The notes below the pieces were generated by a model. The model was not told the DNA's origin and searched no databases. It was given only the letters and a program-made list of their open reading frames with translations. The translations under genes were made by a program, and so were the position numbers. From Litomosoides sigmodontis (Eukaryota > Nematoda > Chromadorea > Rhabditida > Onchocercidae), in assembly GCA_963070105.1 (NCBI GenBank), contig OY718806.1:5477865-5541864 (forward strand): 64,000 bases of DNA, read 5' to 3'. This document shows, piece after piece, positions 24,901-36,580 of this stretch. Numbering within the stretch: the first letter of the stretch is position 1; every line of letters starts with the position of its first letter.

Positions 24901-27446
24901 TTTGTCTCATTTTCTAATGTAATTATGTAGGATCTCTTTCCATGTATAAAAAGAGAGCATTAATCGTCTTATTTAAACAGGTAGGGCAGCTGGTTTCCTA
25001 AAATACCTATTCTAGATATTACGGCTTACCATTGAAAAGCGATACAGATGATTCCGGGGAAAACATATTGAAAAAAACTTCAGATAGCATGGATCGTTTG
25101 AATGCCAGTTCCATGAGTACTTCCGAGTATGTTTTCATGTACTTTCCAGTTTCCAGGTATTTGCGCTGTTTTCATGTTTTGTACGCTTAGAATTTCCTTT
25201 TTCCGTTATTGAATTTATTTTCGCGCAGTGTCATCTCGCTGAGACACTTTTTGTTTCCGTATTCGACGTGCTGTATATTATAGATATATTGCGTCATTTA
25301 GTGAGGAAGGTTATAGAGATTATGACGAGGTTGCTGATAGTTTGCGGAATGGGAAGTGGCGTACATCAGCAAGTACTAGGTTCATCTTTTTTTTGCGATT
25401 TTGTTTTTTTCATTTGCCGTTAGTCTCTTTAAAAATAAAATTTATTTATACTAGTTTGAATTCTTCTTAATAAAGATGATAAGTTTAAGAAAATCATCGG
25501 ATAGAAAAAGTGATGACAGTGGTGACCTACTGCAAGAAACAGGTCCTGTCATGATTGACGATTTTTTGGAGCTCAAAGAGAAAGTGGCTAACGTTGAAGG
25601 CACGCTCACTGCTGTTCAGCAGGCGAATACGCAGATTCTGAGGTAATATAGGGAAAATTTTTGAGACAAATCCAGAATTTCGTGTTGATATCAAGCTGCT
25701 AACTTATAATGTTTTACACTTCTGTTTTTAGGATGTTGACACATTTGCAATCTAGTATTGATCGCTTGAATGCTGATAATGCAGATGTGCACGATGAGCT
25801 CAAGAAAGTGCAAACAACATGCTCACAGGTGGGTTCCTTATAAATTATGTTATAGCAAGTGTTATTAGGTTTAGGAGTTTTAAATATGATTTTGCATAAA
25901 TTTATTTTATCTTTATTTCTCTGCTCCCTACTGGTACCAATCACCGTGGTATTTTATCATAATTTTGAAAATTCTATTAACCGAGTTTATTTTAGGCCTT
26001 ATCTAGAAGCCGTTCATCTCCAGCTCCAGCGGTTTTCCCCGTAACCTCAATTTCCACTTCTGTCGTAGGCAGTAAGAGTATCCCACAAAGCTACCATGTA
26101 CCTCCTGGAAAACCAGTTGCAGGTAAATATATCTCATAAACTATTCTCTTTACATATTATATTTTGCAAATATTTTTCTAATTTCAATCTGTTATACTAT
26201 TGAATTTTACTCTTTTTTTTTAATTTAGCGTTATCAAATCTTGATGTTCATGGTGTTTTGGGTCATGCAAGTCGTCGGCAGGGTTCTGGCTTAGCGTCTA
26301 CCGTGAACGCTACTGGCAGAACGGCAGCACAGCAGCTTTCATTTTCACTGAGACAGGGTACGACAGAGCAAGCAGATTACAGCAGTGGAATCGAAGGTCT
26401 GGATTCATGTGTTGAAATTTCACGTCGTGAGAGAACTGAACTGTTGAACACTTCTGATGAAAGAACTGATGATGAGAGGATACGTGGCTCGTATCGCAGT
26501 GCTGGTGGTAAATTTTATAGCTCATTTGTAAATATTAATCTTAAGCGGTTTTTGGTTTTATTCTTTAGGGTTTGAGGTATCTTAACCTGTATGCTAAAGA
26601 AAAATGTCCTACTTATTTCTGTCATTTGGTTTGAGAAATATGAGACATTCAGAAATGTACTGCAATAGCTGATGTTTTTCTCTAGTACTACAGCTTATTG
26701 GATACATTGGATCTAAAAGCAATAATTCATGATTCTTCATGAGTTTTAAAAATACGCTGTTGACTTACTCGAACATGAATTGAAAAATATGGCATTTCAT
26801 CATTATGTAGGGACTTTACTTCTCTGGCTGCTACTTAACATTAAGTAACCCATCGTGCAACGGTCATGTTTAGTTTTGAACTTCAGAGACAACTGTTTAA
26901 ACATTAATTCATGTCAAACTTTCGACATTTTTAGCGTTTACCGATAATTTAATAGCAGAGACCGAACAGTTAACACATGCGATTAAGCTTCTGCTAACAG
27001 ATGCACAATATGGACAATTGCAAGCTCGTGCACCAGATCACGCTTATTCAGTTGGTTTTTTATTTTCGTAATTCTAATAACGCTAAATTTATAAAGACTA
27101 AAAGGTGGGAAAGTTTCTATTTATCTTTCTTACTAATTTCTTATTGTGCTTGCTGTTATGTTTGAAACAAGTTGTAACTCAGTAACTAACCTCATTGCTT
27201 TAGCTGTTATCCGTGGTTTATAAGTCATTTCAGGTTGGTATATTAATAAATCGTATTTTAACAGTCGTTCCGGAAGAACGACGTACTCCGGCGGTTGAAG
27301 CGTGCTTGCAAAGAATGTCTGATTCAACAGTTATTTTATCCGCTAAATGTAATGCACCGATGTTCAGCGTAAATGATACATGTGCAGCTGCATTCGCTGT
27401 TGCAAACTCTGTTAAACAGTTGTTAGTAAACGTTCATCAGTTATAA
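21991..27446 (+). CDS. git-1: ARF GTPase-activating scaffold protein GIT (GIT1/GIT2 family)
   Basis: ArfGAP and adaptor that partners PIX and paxillin at adhesions and synapses. Seventeen exons: 21991-22030, 22227-22340, 22765-22927, 23247-23408, 23605-23698, 23813-23902, 24219-24443, 24513-24611, 24767-24879, 25016-25126, 25284-25379, 25490-25642, 25732-25828, 25996-26122, 26229-26507, 26935-27050 and 27234-27446. They total 2292 nt, so 763 residues, all in phase. The ArfGAP zinc finger has C21, C24, C41 and C44, and the arginine finger is R49 in HRNLGRH. Ankyrin repeats follow ([30 protein letters not shown]), then two Spa2-homology repeats ([36 protein letters not shown]), a coiled coil near [15 protein letters not shown] [15 protein letters not shown], a serine-rich linker and the C-terminal paxillin-binding helical bundle ([12 protein letters not shown]...[13 protein letters not shown]). 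The whole domain set of the family is present; length is typical. The exon 11 donor (AG|GTTCAT) is weak. Confidence 0.96.
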
Positions 27447-29167
27447 TTTTGCTATTGTATAACTTGTGCCATTGTTCCATCATACAGTAATGCGAATTTT
27501 ATTCCATAGAATTCAATATATAACACTACAAAAATGAAGCGTTTGCAGTCGTCTGGAGCATAGCCGTAGTATCGTACATGGCTAGATAAAATGCGATCTA
27601 AACAAAGGAGATTTTTGTGGGATTTTAAAGTTTTCCTACTTATTAAGCAAGTTAAAACTGTACGTTGCAGTAACGGTTTGAAAAAGTTTTGATTGTGACA
27701 CTTTCTGTTAAAGTTATACTTCGAAAAAGTTTCGATGATAATAAGGACGTTTGAGAGCAGTAAGTAACAACAGAATATTCTGCTTCCGACTTTGAGGTAC
27801 TCGTTTATGATATAGTCAATTGACCCTTTGTAAGTTTGAAAAAGCGATACTTAAGGAGGTTGTGCTGCATTTAATACAAAGGACTGATAAACACCTGATC
27901 ATGAAAAAGAATCGCTTGGTCATTGGGAAGGTGGAAGTAATGGCAAATGGTAAATACGAGGTAACTGAATATGAGCGTTAATGCTCCTCTTTACCTGCTA
28001 TGCGTTGGGAAGTAAGTACTTCTGACAAACGACAGTATTTATTGATTGTAGTCTGGGAACAGTAAATAATGCATAACCCATTGTTTGTTTAATTGTGTTA
28101 AATTCATTTACATAAATACCAATAGGAAAAAGGTAATTATGTAAGTGTTGCATTAATGATATTTTCAGTTAAATATGTTTTAAATTTGCTCTTCCCATTC
28201 TGCAATTACAAATTATCATTTTTCATTTGCAAAGTTCATAGGCTAATCTTACTGCTTGCTACCGATTTAGTGAGCAAATGAAACCGATGGTTTTTGAAAC
28301 GACACGAGGGAGAGAGCAAGAGAGAGAGAGAGAGAGAGAAAGAAAGAGTACCTGAGGAAAAAGGTAATTATGTAACTTTATATTATGAAATTATTACTAG
28401 TTTCCAACAAGTGCTACATATTGCCATTTCTGTGTTCCTCATTCTGGATCGTTCTTGAAGGAAATGAAGAATTCGGTTGATAGGTGAATTCAGTAAGCTG
28501 TTTTCCTATGTATTCTATAAAAGCAAGAAGATCAATATTGTATCCCCATGGAACTCTAGCGAACTCTTTTCCCGTAAAAGCGATGACTTTTTATTATCAG
28601 CATAAAGCTATATCAGCAATAGATGTTGAGTACTGTGCTTTAAGAATTCAACACCGTCAGAATCTCATTTTTGAACTGCTGAGTAAGGAGACTGGGCGAA
28701 TACACGTCATCAAAGGTAAGTGGATATGGAGCAAAACCGACTTCTCGAAAAAACACTGTCGTTTGACACTGATCAGAGAATCACTCTCGATTCACTCTCA
28801 GCAGCTGAATCCCTACTACTTCCACTCGAATGATATTTGAGAATGTGATATTTGAAAAAACCACGAAAATATGCTTGTTTACTAACCGAGATTAGCAGTA
28901 ATTTACCCAGAAAAAAATCTTTTATTACAATACTTTTCCTGGTTGCGGAAATGTTACTTTCTGTGAGAATGCTAATTGTTATCAATGTTTCCACACACTT
29001 TTCAACTGAACTTCAACATTTTGGACCGGTAATTTTGCGATGAAAAGATAGAAATAAAAAAATCCTAAGACAATTTTGAGTTAGATATAATTGATATCAA
29101 TTGTCTTGCACGAGTCAAATCAAATGAATGATCACAAGAGCAACAGAGTAATTGGTGGGAATATGGC
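27447..29167. other. Convergent intergenic region with a possible exon
   Basis: Lies between the 3' ends of GIT and the NYN gene. It carries a GA tract near 28312-28350. A plus-strand ORF from ATG 28484 runs into ELLSKETGRIHVIK and meets a consensus donor (AAAG|GTAAGT) at 28715/28716, so it could be a first exon; no continuation was found. The rest is AT-rich without supported genes. Confidence 0.35.
28312..28350. repeat. GA dinucleotide microsatellite
   Basis: An imperfect AG run, ending in GAAAGAAAGAG, beginning after CACGAGGGAGAGAGCAAG. Simple sequence only. Confidence 0.85.
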
Positions 29168-32100
29168 TTACATCAATATTTCCGCTTCACGGAGACCCTG
29201 TTCGCTTTCCAAGTCAGAGTCCGAGAAATTAATTAGATCAGCACAGTCAGAAGTGGAGGAAATGACCATTTCATTCTTGATGAGGGAGGCTCCATACGGT
29301 ACAGGTGAATATCCCTTCCCGATGTCATCAAGAACACTAGCCGCGTTTTTCTCACCATCCGCGGGCTGGTTGTTCGCCTCTTCTGGCGAAACACCGGCAT
29401 TAACTTTTTGCACGGCCTCTTTTTCTTCCTCGTCTTGCTTGTACTTCTGCTTCTTTTCTTTCTCCTCATCTTCACAATTCTTTTCTTGTCCTTGCTCCTT
29501 GTATTTCGTACTTCCACACTCATCTCTCACTGTCTGCTTAGCCTGATTCTTCACGCCATCTTTTGCTCCAATTAAATTTGAATTTCGGTAATGGGCTGGC
29601 CTAGCCTGCAAAGGCATCGAAAATAAATGTTCGCTTGTATGTTATTTCTGTGTTGTTCCAACATTTCTCCGCATTATGGCTTTTTAATTCAAAGATTAAA
29701 TGGGTTTTAACAAAGAAATGGGTAGGAAATATTTCCTTATTCTTTGGTAAAACTAAATAATTTTGATTAAGGCAGTTTAAAATGTTTTACTTCAAAACTT
29801 GCCTTGCTGTATCCACAAATATTGGTAAAGCGGTTGCGCTTATCGGCTTCTGCTGATTTCGGTCTATAACTAGGTCCCGGTCCTGCATTGCGGGAATCAT
29901 TACTGTCCGGGTTACATGGTGGAGCATTTAAACGATAAATCGAATTTGGGTGGCCAATGTAAGGTACTTTTTTCTGAAAATATTATCTGTATTCCGGATT
30001 TCATTTCTTTGTTTATTGGAATAAAATGAGAAGCTGCAGCAGCGAACACCTGAAACGTTAACGAATTCTGATTAAAATGTTTGCAATTTGAAAGTTTTTA
30101 ACAGCACTCCAGTTAATCGAAATTCATTCTCATTCCGGAAAACCGCTAGGAAATGTGCTTTAATTGATTTTGTCTCAGCAGAAAGTAAACTCTAAAAAAA
30201 GGAAAGGAAACTTGCATTTGTTGACCGAATTTAATATCGACACAAATTAAGACTGGAAATTAACTCTTTGGGTAGCGGTGAAACAATGATTAAGCATAGA
30301 GAAGCTTAGTTTAGAATTAATGGCATTTATGCCTTCTTAATCACTATATACAGGAAATAATAATTTGAATTATTTCTCACACACTTATTCTATTCAGAAA
30401 CTCGTTTGCTTTCTATCGAAAATTCCTAAATATCAGAAGTGGTTTCTACTAATACAAAGTACTTCATCATATTTGCGTTGGTTTCGTTGATATGAGGGTA
30501 TAAAATGCTGGTTTGTATTGAAAGAGCTATTGCTCGACGTCCAGTTTCTGGGACGGTTTGAAAAATGATGCGCGTTGTTATAACCAGGTCGCTGGTAATA
30601 TCCATTGCTAAAAATATCTAATATTAATTCGTTAAATATACGCAAATTACTATTTATTCGGTCCTTGTATCTTCCTGTAGATTTTGAAGCCTTTGTGTAT
30701 TGTGTGATAATTCAATAATGTTCTGATTATTTCATAGATTTCATAAAGAGGCAGAAAATAACATAATTGTGCTCAAATACAACGTACTCATCAGGAAATT
30801 GATTTTGTGATGTTCGGCGTCGGAGTTTAGAAAATCCAGTACTGCCAGGAAGATTTGTCCTAGGAGCGCGAACAAGCAATAATGATTCCTCGGACGATGG
30901 ATATCCATATGGAATGACACCAAAAGTAATTGACTGATGACGGCATACTTTCCTGGCAATTCTTTCGTAGTGAGCTAAAACGAAACCACATTAATCACGG
31001 GATTTTCAAAAAACGGCTTAAATCAATAGAATTACTTACGGTTGTTCATGATATTAGCCAAGTTAGTCATCCAGATTTGTTGATCACAACGACTCATTTG
31101 CTGTGAAATACAGCGTGACCATTCTGGGTCATCGAGTTTACATATGAGTGTTTCCTGAATATGTCATAACGGGTCGACCTTCTTAAAATCCAAAAATTTC
31201 AAGAAATCCGTCCTACCAAAATCATCACATCAAATACATGCTAGGCGCTAACAGGAATAATGAAAAAAACTATGCTACCGCAAGAGTACATCCGTTCCTC
31301 CCAAGGGGCCCATCAATGGGAAAGATAATATCGTTTCCATTGAATGACGGCATCAGTAATCTGTAATTCATTTATTTGATCAACATAATCTAGAAATTGG
31401 TGGTTTTTACGTGAAAATTCAGATTTTAATGGGTAAAGAGACTAGATGAAATGAAAAATGTCCTGGCGTCCAAAACCTTTTTGGTAGAGAAGAATTAAAG
31501 GATCATCTGAGAATACGGAATCGCTGTAAGCTGAAGGTAAAATGTGATACTTCTGTTCGACTGTCCGATCAAGTATTGGATTCTGTTCAACAATAGCGTG
31601 CATTTGAGATCGTGCGACCATGCAACCGCCGTATTGGCGCGTACGTGTTGCCATGATGCGATTTACTTCTACGTATTTGTCACTGCCAAATCCTGAAGTA
31701 ATTGTTTTTTAATACACAGTGCATCCTTTCCAACAATTGTACCATTTACACATTGGCAAAGTGTGTTATTTTGAATTTATTTTTTGCTGAATTACCTTAT
31801 TTTATTGCTAAACTCCTAATAATTTTGAAACTTCACAAAGGTTTGAAAATTCACTGGTAAAAGTGTCATTTTCCGCAAGCCGCTTCATGTAAATAAAGAA
31901 ACTCTATTCAATGTTAATAAATTGACGGATTTAACACACGTGTAGCTTAACGTAAATGAAAGATCACCTGGAGTAAATTCAACTAGATTCAAGTGATAAA
32001 GAGCCATAAGCTCATCCCAGTGGTTTGATTTATCTGGATAGCTTTTAAAACAAAATGGTAAAAGAGCTTGAGCTTGATGACCACGTGATATAAAATACCA

Positions 32101-32548
32101 TAAGCAAATTGTTATCCCACGTGCGTTTAATTTTTTTGCCACATTTGCGCCTTTGGCATATCTAAATAAACCGTTTTTGTAAATTATCCTCAAATCGCAA
32201 AGGCTGGTAGAGCTACTTGTTTAAAGTGAAAGTTATTGGAAATAATAACAACAGATCAGCGTAATTCAATAATACTCCATATGCTAGCATTTTTTGTGAT
32301 TTATATAACTGACTACCACATTTAAAGGGATTGACGAAAAAATATGCTAATTTTAAATGAAACAAAAATGTGTCGTGTAAATGTAAATTTCAACATAGAA
32401 TTGCATACGCAAAGCCAACTTCAACACCATTGATAAAAATGGGACGGAGGAGATGAGTTTGGCTGCGTTCTACAACCTTGTTTGTTGAGCTGTTATAAAT
32501 TAGCGATAATGGCAATTGATCATTCTGAAGATTCACCATCGTTGACAT
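29168..32548 (-). CDS. Zc3h12a/RDE-8-like NYN (PIN-like) domain protein, probable catalytic-site variant
   Basis: Related to Regnase and nematode RDE-8-type RNases that cut mRNA. Nine exons: 32409-32548, 31968-32188, 31551-31692, 31279-31360, 31040-31154, 30788-30974, 30463-30607, 29803-29973 and 29168-29605. They sum to 1641 nt, 546 residues, all in phase. The NYN fold is marked by RPIFINGVEVGFA (residues 35-47), ARGITICLWYFISRGHQAQA, the CMVARSQMHAIVEQNP segment and LLMPSFNGNDIIFPIDGPLG, matching the family's closing motif. The first catalytic Asp (IDG in Regnase) is Asn at residue 40. No CCCH zinc finger is visible after the domain. The C-terminal half is low-complexity: an Asn/Ser/Tyr-rich part around NWTSSNSSFNTNQHFIPSYQ, then a Lys/Glu-rich tail. 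One intron uses a GC donor. The ATG chosen at 32548 follows an in-frame TAA. Confidence 0.82.
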
Positions 32549-34363
32549 TTACAGCATAGAATTAAAACATACATTTGCAAAAAGCTTTTCCATATCAAAC
32601 TTTCATGCAAAATTCAAATCGCATTAAAGGACGAAGAAACGACCAACTTTAGAGCAGTATTTTACACGCATTATGGCGTCGGTAACGCATGAATACAGAT
32701 CAAACAAAATTAGTTCTATTTCAGCGTAAACCTCTCTAATCATTGTAAAGAAATCAGTAATTTTATAAGTCCATCGAATTTAATCATCATTAGTGAATCC
32801 ATCAGGCATAGTATGATTTTCCAGTTGTAGTTCTTTTTAAAAGATGTAAGCTTCAAGGGAGCACTGATTTTGTAAACATCGCATCAAAGAATTGAACGAA
32901 GATAGGCTTGTAAGTGAGGATTTCGATACATTTAATTTTTCTGGTTAACCCCCAAAAATTGTCTGATAATTTTGTAAAATATGTCGCAATTGAATTAATG
33001 CAAGTCTGATACAATTGAGGATTTATATCTCGAAGAAGATTCAGTGATACTATTTGCAGTTTTTACATCTACTTGTCGGAATTTCTTTAAAAAAATACGA
33101 TACCTCTTCGCCAGTATTGTCAATACTTTTACAACGCAACAAAATGGTTTTGTTAATTAGGATCTCTTGAAAATTAACGCAAGGCGAATAAGATAACCTT
33201 CAGATCTCGATTTAATTCCGCGGGATTCATGTCGAAAATAATTTAAATCACCACAAAAAAAAATGAAACAACCGCACGCGACCGACACAGATCAAATATA
33301 TGACCAATTTCATGCTAGAAATTATTTCATGCTAGAAAATAGCTCTTTCTAATTTGCATATCGATTACTGAGTGATGCACTTTAGAACAAAGTGCACGTA
33401 AGGAAAGCTTCGTATATTCAAATTAAATCAGTGCATGAGTGTTCTGCACCCAAAATGATAGTCTGAAGAGGTCATACAGTTTCTTTGTTACAGAATTTAG
33501 AGAAACAAATGATATTTTTGATTTGATACAGATGGTTTTTGAGACAAAGTCTCGAGAACAGAGAACATTTCTCAACTCATAAACAGCGCTGCAGAAAGAG
33601 GGGTGAATCGATTGACAAGAAATTTCTCATTGATTCTATTGGAATTTACTAAAAATTGTTGTTTCGGTGGCTTTCAACTACAATAATTCACTACGAATCT
33701 GCAATTAATCAAAAAATACAAATGATGGGTTCAAGAATAAGTGCTGATAAGTGCTATCCAGATTCTTCAATTACTTCAATAAGTGCTACCTTACTTCTTT
33801 AACGCCCCCATTATACGAATAAAAGTCAAGACTTCACTTGGTACAGTCGATAAATAGGACCAAAACTCATCAAATATTTCTATTATATCTTTCCTGTTCA
33901 AATTTAGTGTTGTTTTGATACCGAGCATTATGATGAAAACAATTCATGGAGATTTCTTCCGCATTCAATGTCTCATTTTTCCCTTTCATCATACTAGGAA
34001 AGAGTAAATTAATATTTGATGATCGGCTCACTTCTTCACGTCACTGTTTTGCAGAGAGTTAGGTATTCGACTATTCTACCTGTATTTTCAAATGGTTTTC
34101 TTTATTTTTCTCATTCAATAATACTAAAAATATATTGCAATATTTTGGATTTATTTTTCTCGTTATATGTTTAGCACATTGCTGACGAATGCATCGTTTG
34201 AATTTATGGAGATCGAGATGTTTGTTGCGCGTCAAACTGCGAAGCATTTCTTTTCCGATTCTAACCTAAGCCGAATTACTGAAGATTAGCTTTCTTTTTT
34301 CAAGTTAGGTCATTCCTAAAGCAACTGTCGTCGGAATTCAATCTTCCAGTGCTTCTAAAACAC
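32549..34363. other. Intergenic, no gene seen
   Basis: AT-rich sequence upstream of the NYN gene. It includes a short tandem copy of TTTCATGCTAGAAA near 33310-33340 and repeated AAGTGCT words near 33740-33790. No conserved coding segment was found on either strand. The NYN promoter is expected near 32550. Confidence 0.45.
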
Positions 34364-34896
34364 TTAAATTTCATCAACTTGTAGGCAAAATTCAATGTGA
34401 CAATCCCAGCAGTACCCACTGAAGCTAATATGGACGTACAGATCTTACGATATGACAACATTTACATTAAAGATATGTGGTGTGAGGCATTTCATTTGAA
34501 TTATGATTTTTAAACAGCTTAATTTCTTATCCAATTTTTTTTGTGGTACAATGACATTTGTTGCGAAACGGAGGCCTCCCAACTGCAACTCTCCAAACAT
34601 ATCAAACATTTGATCGTGTGCCAAACTAGATGAAGATATCGGCGGTGTAGTAAGTTGTATAAGATACACTAGACTGCTGGGTGGCAGGTTTGACTGCAGA
34701 AACCGAACTCTGTCTGGTTCCACCAGGGATAAATGAAATAGCAGCAGGATAGAGTACCAAAATAACAGGCTAGCGTGGAATAAACCGGGTTTACCTGACC
34801 TGATCTGGTGCCGGTGTTGGGGAAAGCATAAGGGAGAGATTCATTAAATTCTTTCTTTCTAGCCGCCAATCCTATTTGCACATGAATCTTTTTCAT
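34364..34896 (-). CDS. Candidate small three-exon gene, unrecognised
   Basis: Exons 34795-34896, 34449-34693 and 34364-34418 join in frame with GT-AG introns and sum to 402 nt, 133 residues. It starts MKKIHVQIGLAARKKEFNES and contains LAHDQMFDMFGELQLGGLRF, which reads like real protein rather than AT-rich noise. The donor at exon 2 (ATATC|GTAAGA) is near consensus; acceptors are TTTCTGCAG and GCTTCAG. It lies about 640 bp downstream of the LRRC20-like gene on the same strand. I recognise no family. Alternative frames are also open over part of exon 2, so the model is tentative. Confidence 0.33.
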
Positions 34897-35536
34897 TTCT
34901 CGATATAATCAATAATGAGGATCTGATTAGCGGCTAAATGTGGCGGAGAAGTTGGAGATCGAACTAAGTTGTTTAGACGACGGATGTGCCAGTGAAAATT
35001 GAACGCCTAGACGATGACACTCATTTCTTCTTCATGTCAGCTAACATCTCATGTAAACACAAATTTTCTGAGCCACATTTTCATTTGACAATTTATTGCT
35101 TATAGCTCACAAATTATTTACATAAATAAACATGATAGCAGCGAGTCAGAGACTGTGTGATTTACAAAAGAATCATGAAATGTGTCAATTAAACGAAGAG
35201 AAATATTTTGAAGATGAAGATAGAAGACAGACGAATGTAAGAGTCTTAGAATACGCTGCACTGCAGTTTAAATGATTCCAGGATAATTGAGAAGATAATT
35301 TGTCAGAAGAATACACAGCAATACTAAACAGTTACTTAATGTAAATATTTTTAAATTGACACAAATGCTTCCATTTCAAATAGTTTGGAGCTACTGTACA
35401 ATAGTGAATAATTTACAGTTCGAACATTTTAAGCAATTGATTGAAATTTCAGGTTAGCAAAAAGCGCAGAAATCAATATCGCATCACTAGCACTGAGCAA
35501 TAGCAAAGTGTGTGAGAGATCGGTTTTTAGTTTATA

Positions 35537-36580
35537 TTAAGTAAGTAATAATTTCAATGTTTTCGGCTTCTTTTCGTGATTTTCCAATTCAGCTTTCATT
35601 GTTTCCGCCACAGGATTACCAAGTAACAGTAGCTTTGTTAATTTAGGCAATGATGTGTAGAGGCGGTCAACGTCTATTTCTAAAAAAATATTTCTTCTTT
35701 AGTAGCAAAAGAATGTGTCCTTGATAATACATTTCCGACAAGACACTCTGGAACTTCGTTTTATCACAATCAATGAAGTGAACAGCACTGCAGAAGAAGT
35801 TACCGGTAATTTTGTTGCCGCTAAGGTCGAGATATGTAAGCTGTTTCATGTTGAAAATACCAACAGGAAAAGTTGTTAATTTATTATTTGATAGATTCAT
35901 CCCCTGCATTTCGGTCCACTCACCAACTTCAGCAGGAAATTCCTCGATCGCATTACCCTCCACGTTGAACACTACAACTTTTTATTCGTCACTAGCAGAC
36001 CAGTTGTTTCTTATTTTCTCAAAATGATTTCGAGAGGTTTGCTGATCGCTCATTGGCAAGCGACTCGCTGATGAGCTGACGAAGAAACCCATCCAACGAT
36101 GTTTTTATTGAAAAAGTGGAAAGAAAGCAATGCATAATTACTGTCTAATTAAAAAACGACTTTAAAATATGAAGGATAGGGAATTGAAAGTGGAGGAACT
36201 CACTAATCATATTGCTGAATCGTTGAACCATTTTCTTGGGAAATTTGGTGAGCGAGTTGTTCCTCAAATTGCATTTATTGATTTCATATCCTTTCAGTAC
36301 GAGATATATTGCATCGGCAATGTACATAACACCGCAATCTGAGAGATCTGAAAATACATCCGTAATTACACTTTAAAGAAGTTACTATTCAAATTCGACA
36401 AATTTTGTTCCCTTACCTGATCCTAGAAATTCATATCAGCTCTATTTAAGGAAAAAAGATTGATTTAAGGAGTGTCCCTTATCCCTTGTCCATTCTGTGC
36501 TCACCAAGATAGCCAGACGCTTTCGCTGCTTCACATCTGTGCATCACACGTGTTACAGCTTTCCCAGCAGCAAGCGCCAT
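35537..36580 (-). CDS. LRRC20-like leucine-rich-repeat protein
   Basis: Small leucine-rich-repeat protein, 176 residues, from four exons: 36505-36580, 36204-36347, 35804-35971 and 35537-35679 (531 nt, all in phase). It starts MALAAGKAVTRVMHRCEAAK, then LSDCGVMYIADAIYLVLKGY. Repeats follow: CNLRNNSLTKFPKKMVQRF, VEGNAIEEFPAEVGEWTEM, MNLSNNKLTTFPVGIFNMKQ, LTYLDLSGNKITG and LTKLLLLGNPVAE. Human LRRC20 is about 184 residues with the same order of repeats and similar spacing. LRR proteins of this kind are cytosolic interaction modules; the precise function of LRRC20 is not established. No signal peptide or membrane span is seen. Confidence is high for an LRR protein, moderate for LRRC20 orthology. 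Confidence 0.85.

Noticed and set aside
29233..29523. Arg/Lys-rich 96-residue ORF
   Set aside because: Shadow frame of the charged last exon of the NYN gene.
29091..29546. 151-residue plus-strand ORF rich in Ser and Phe
   Set aside because: Antisense of the NYN last exon.
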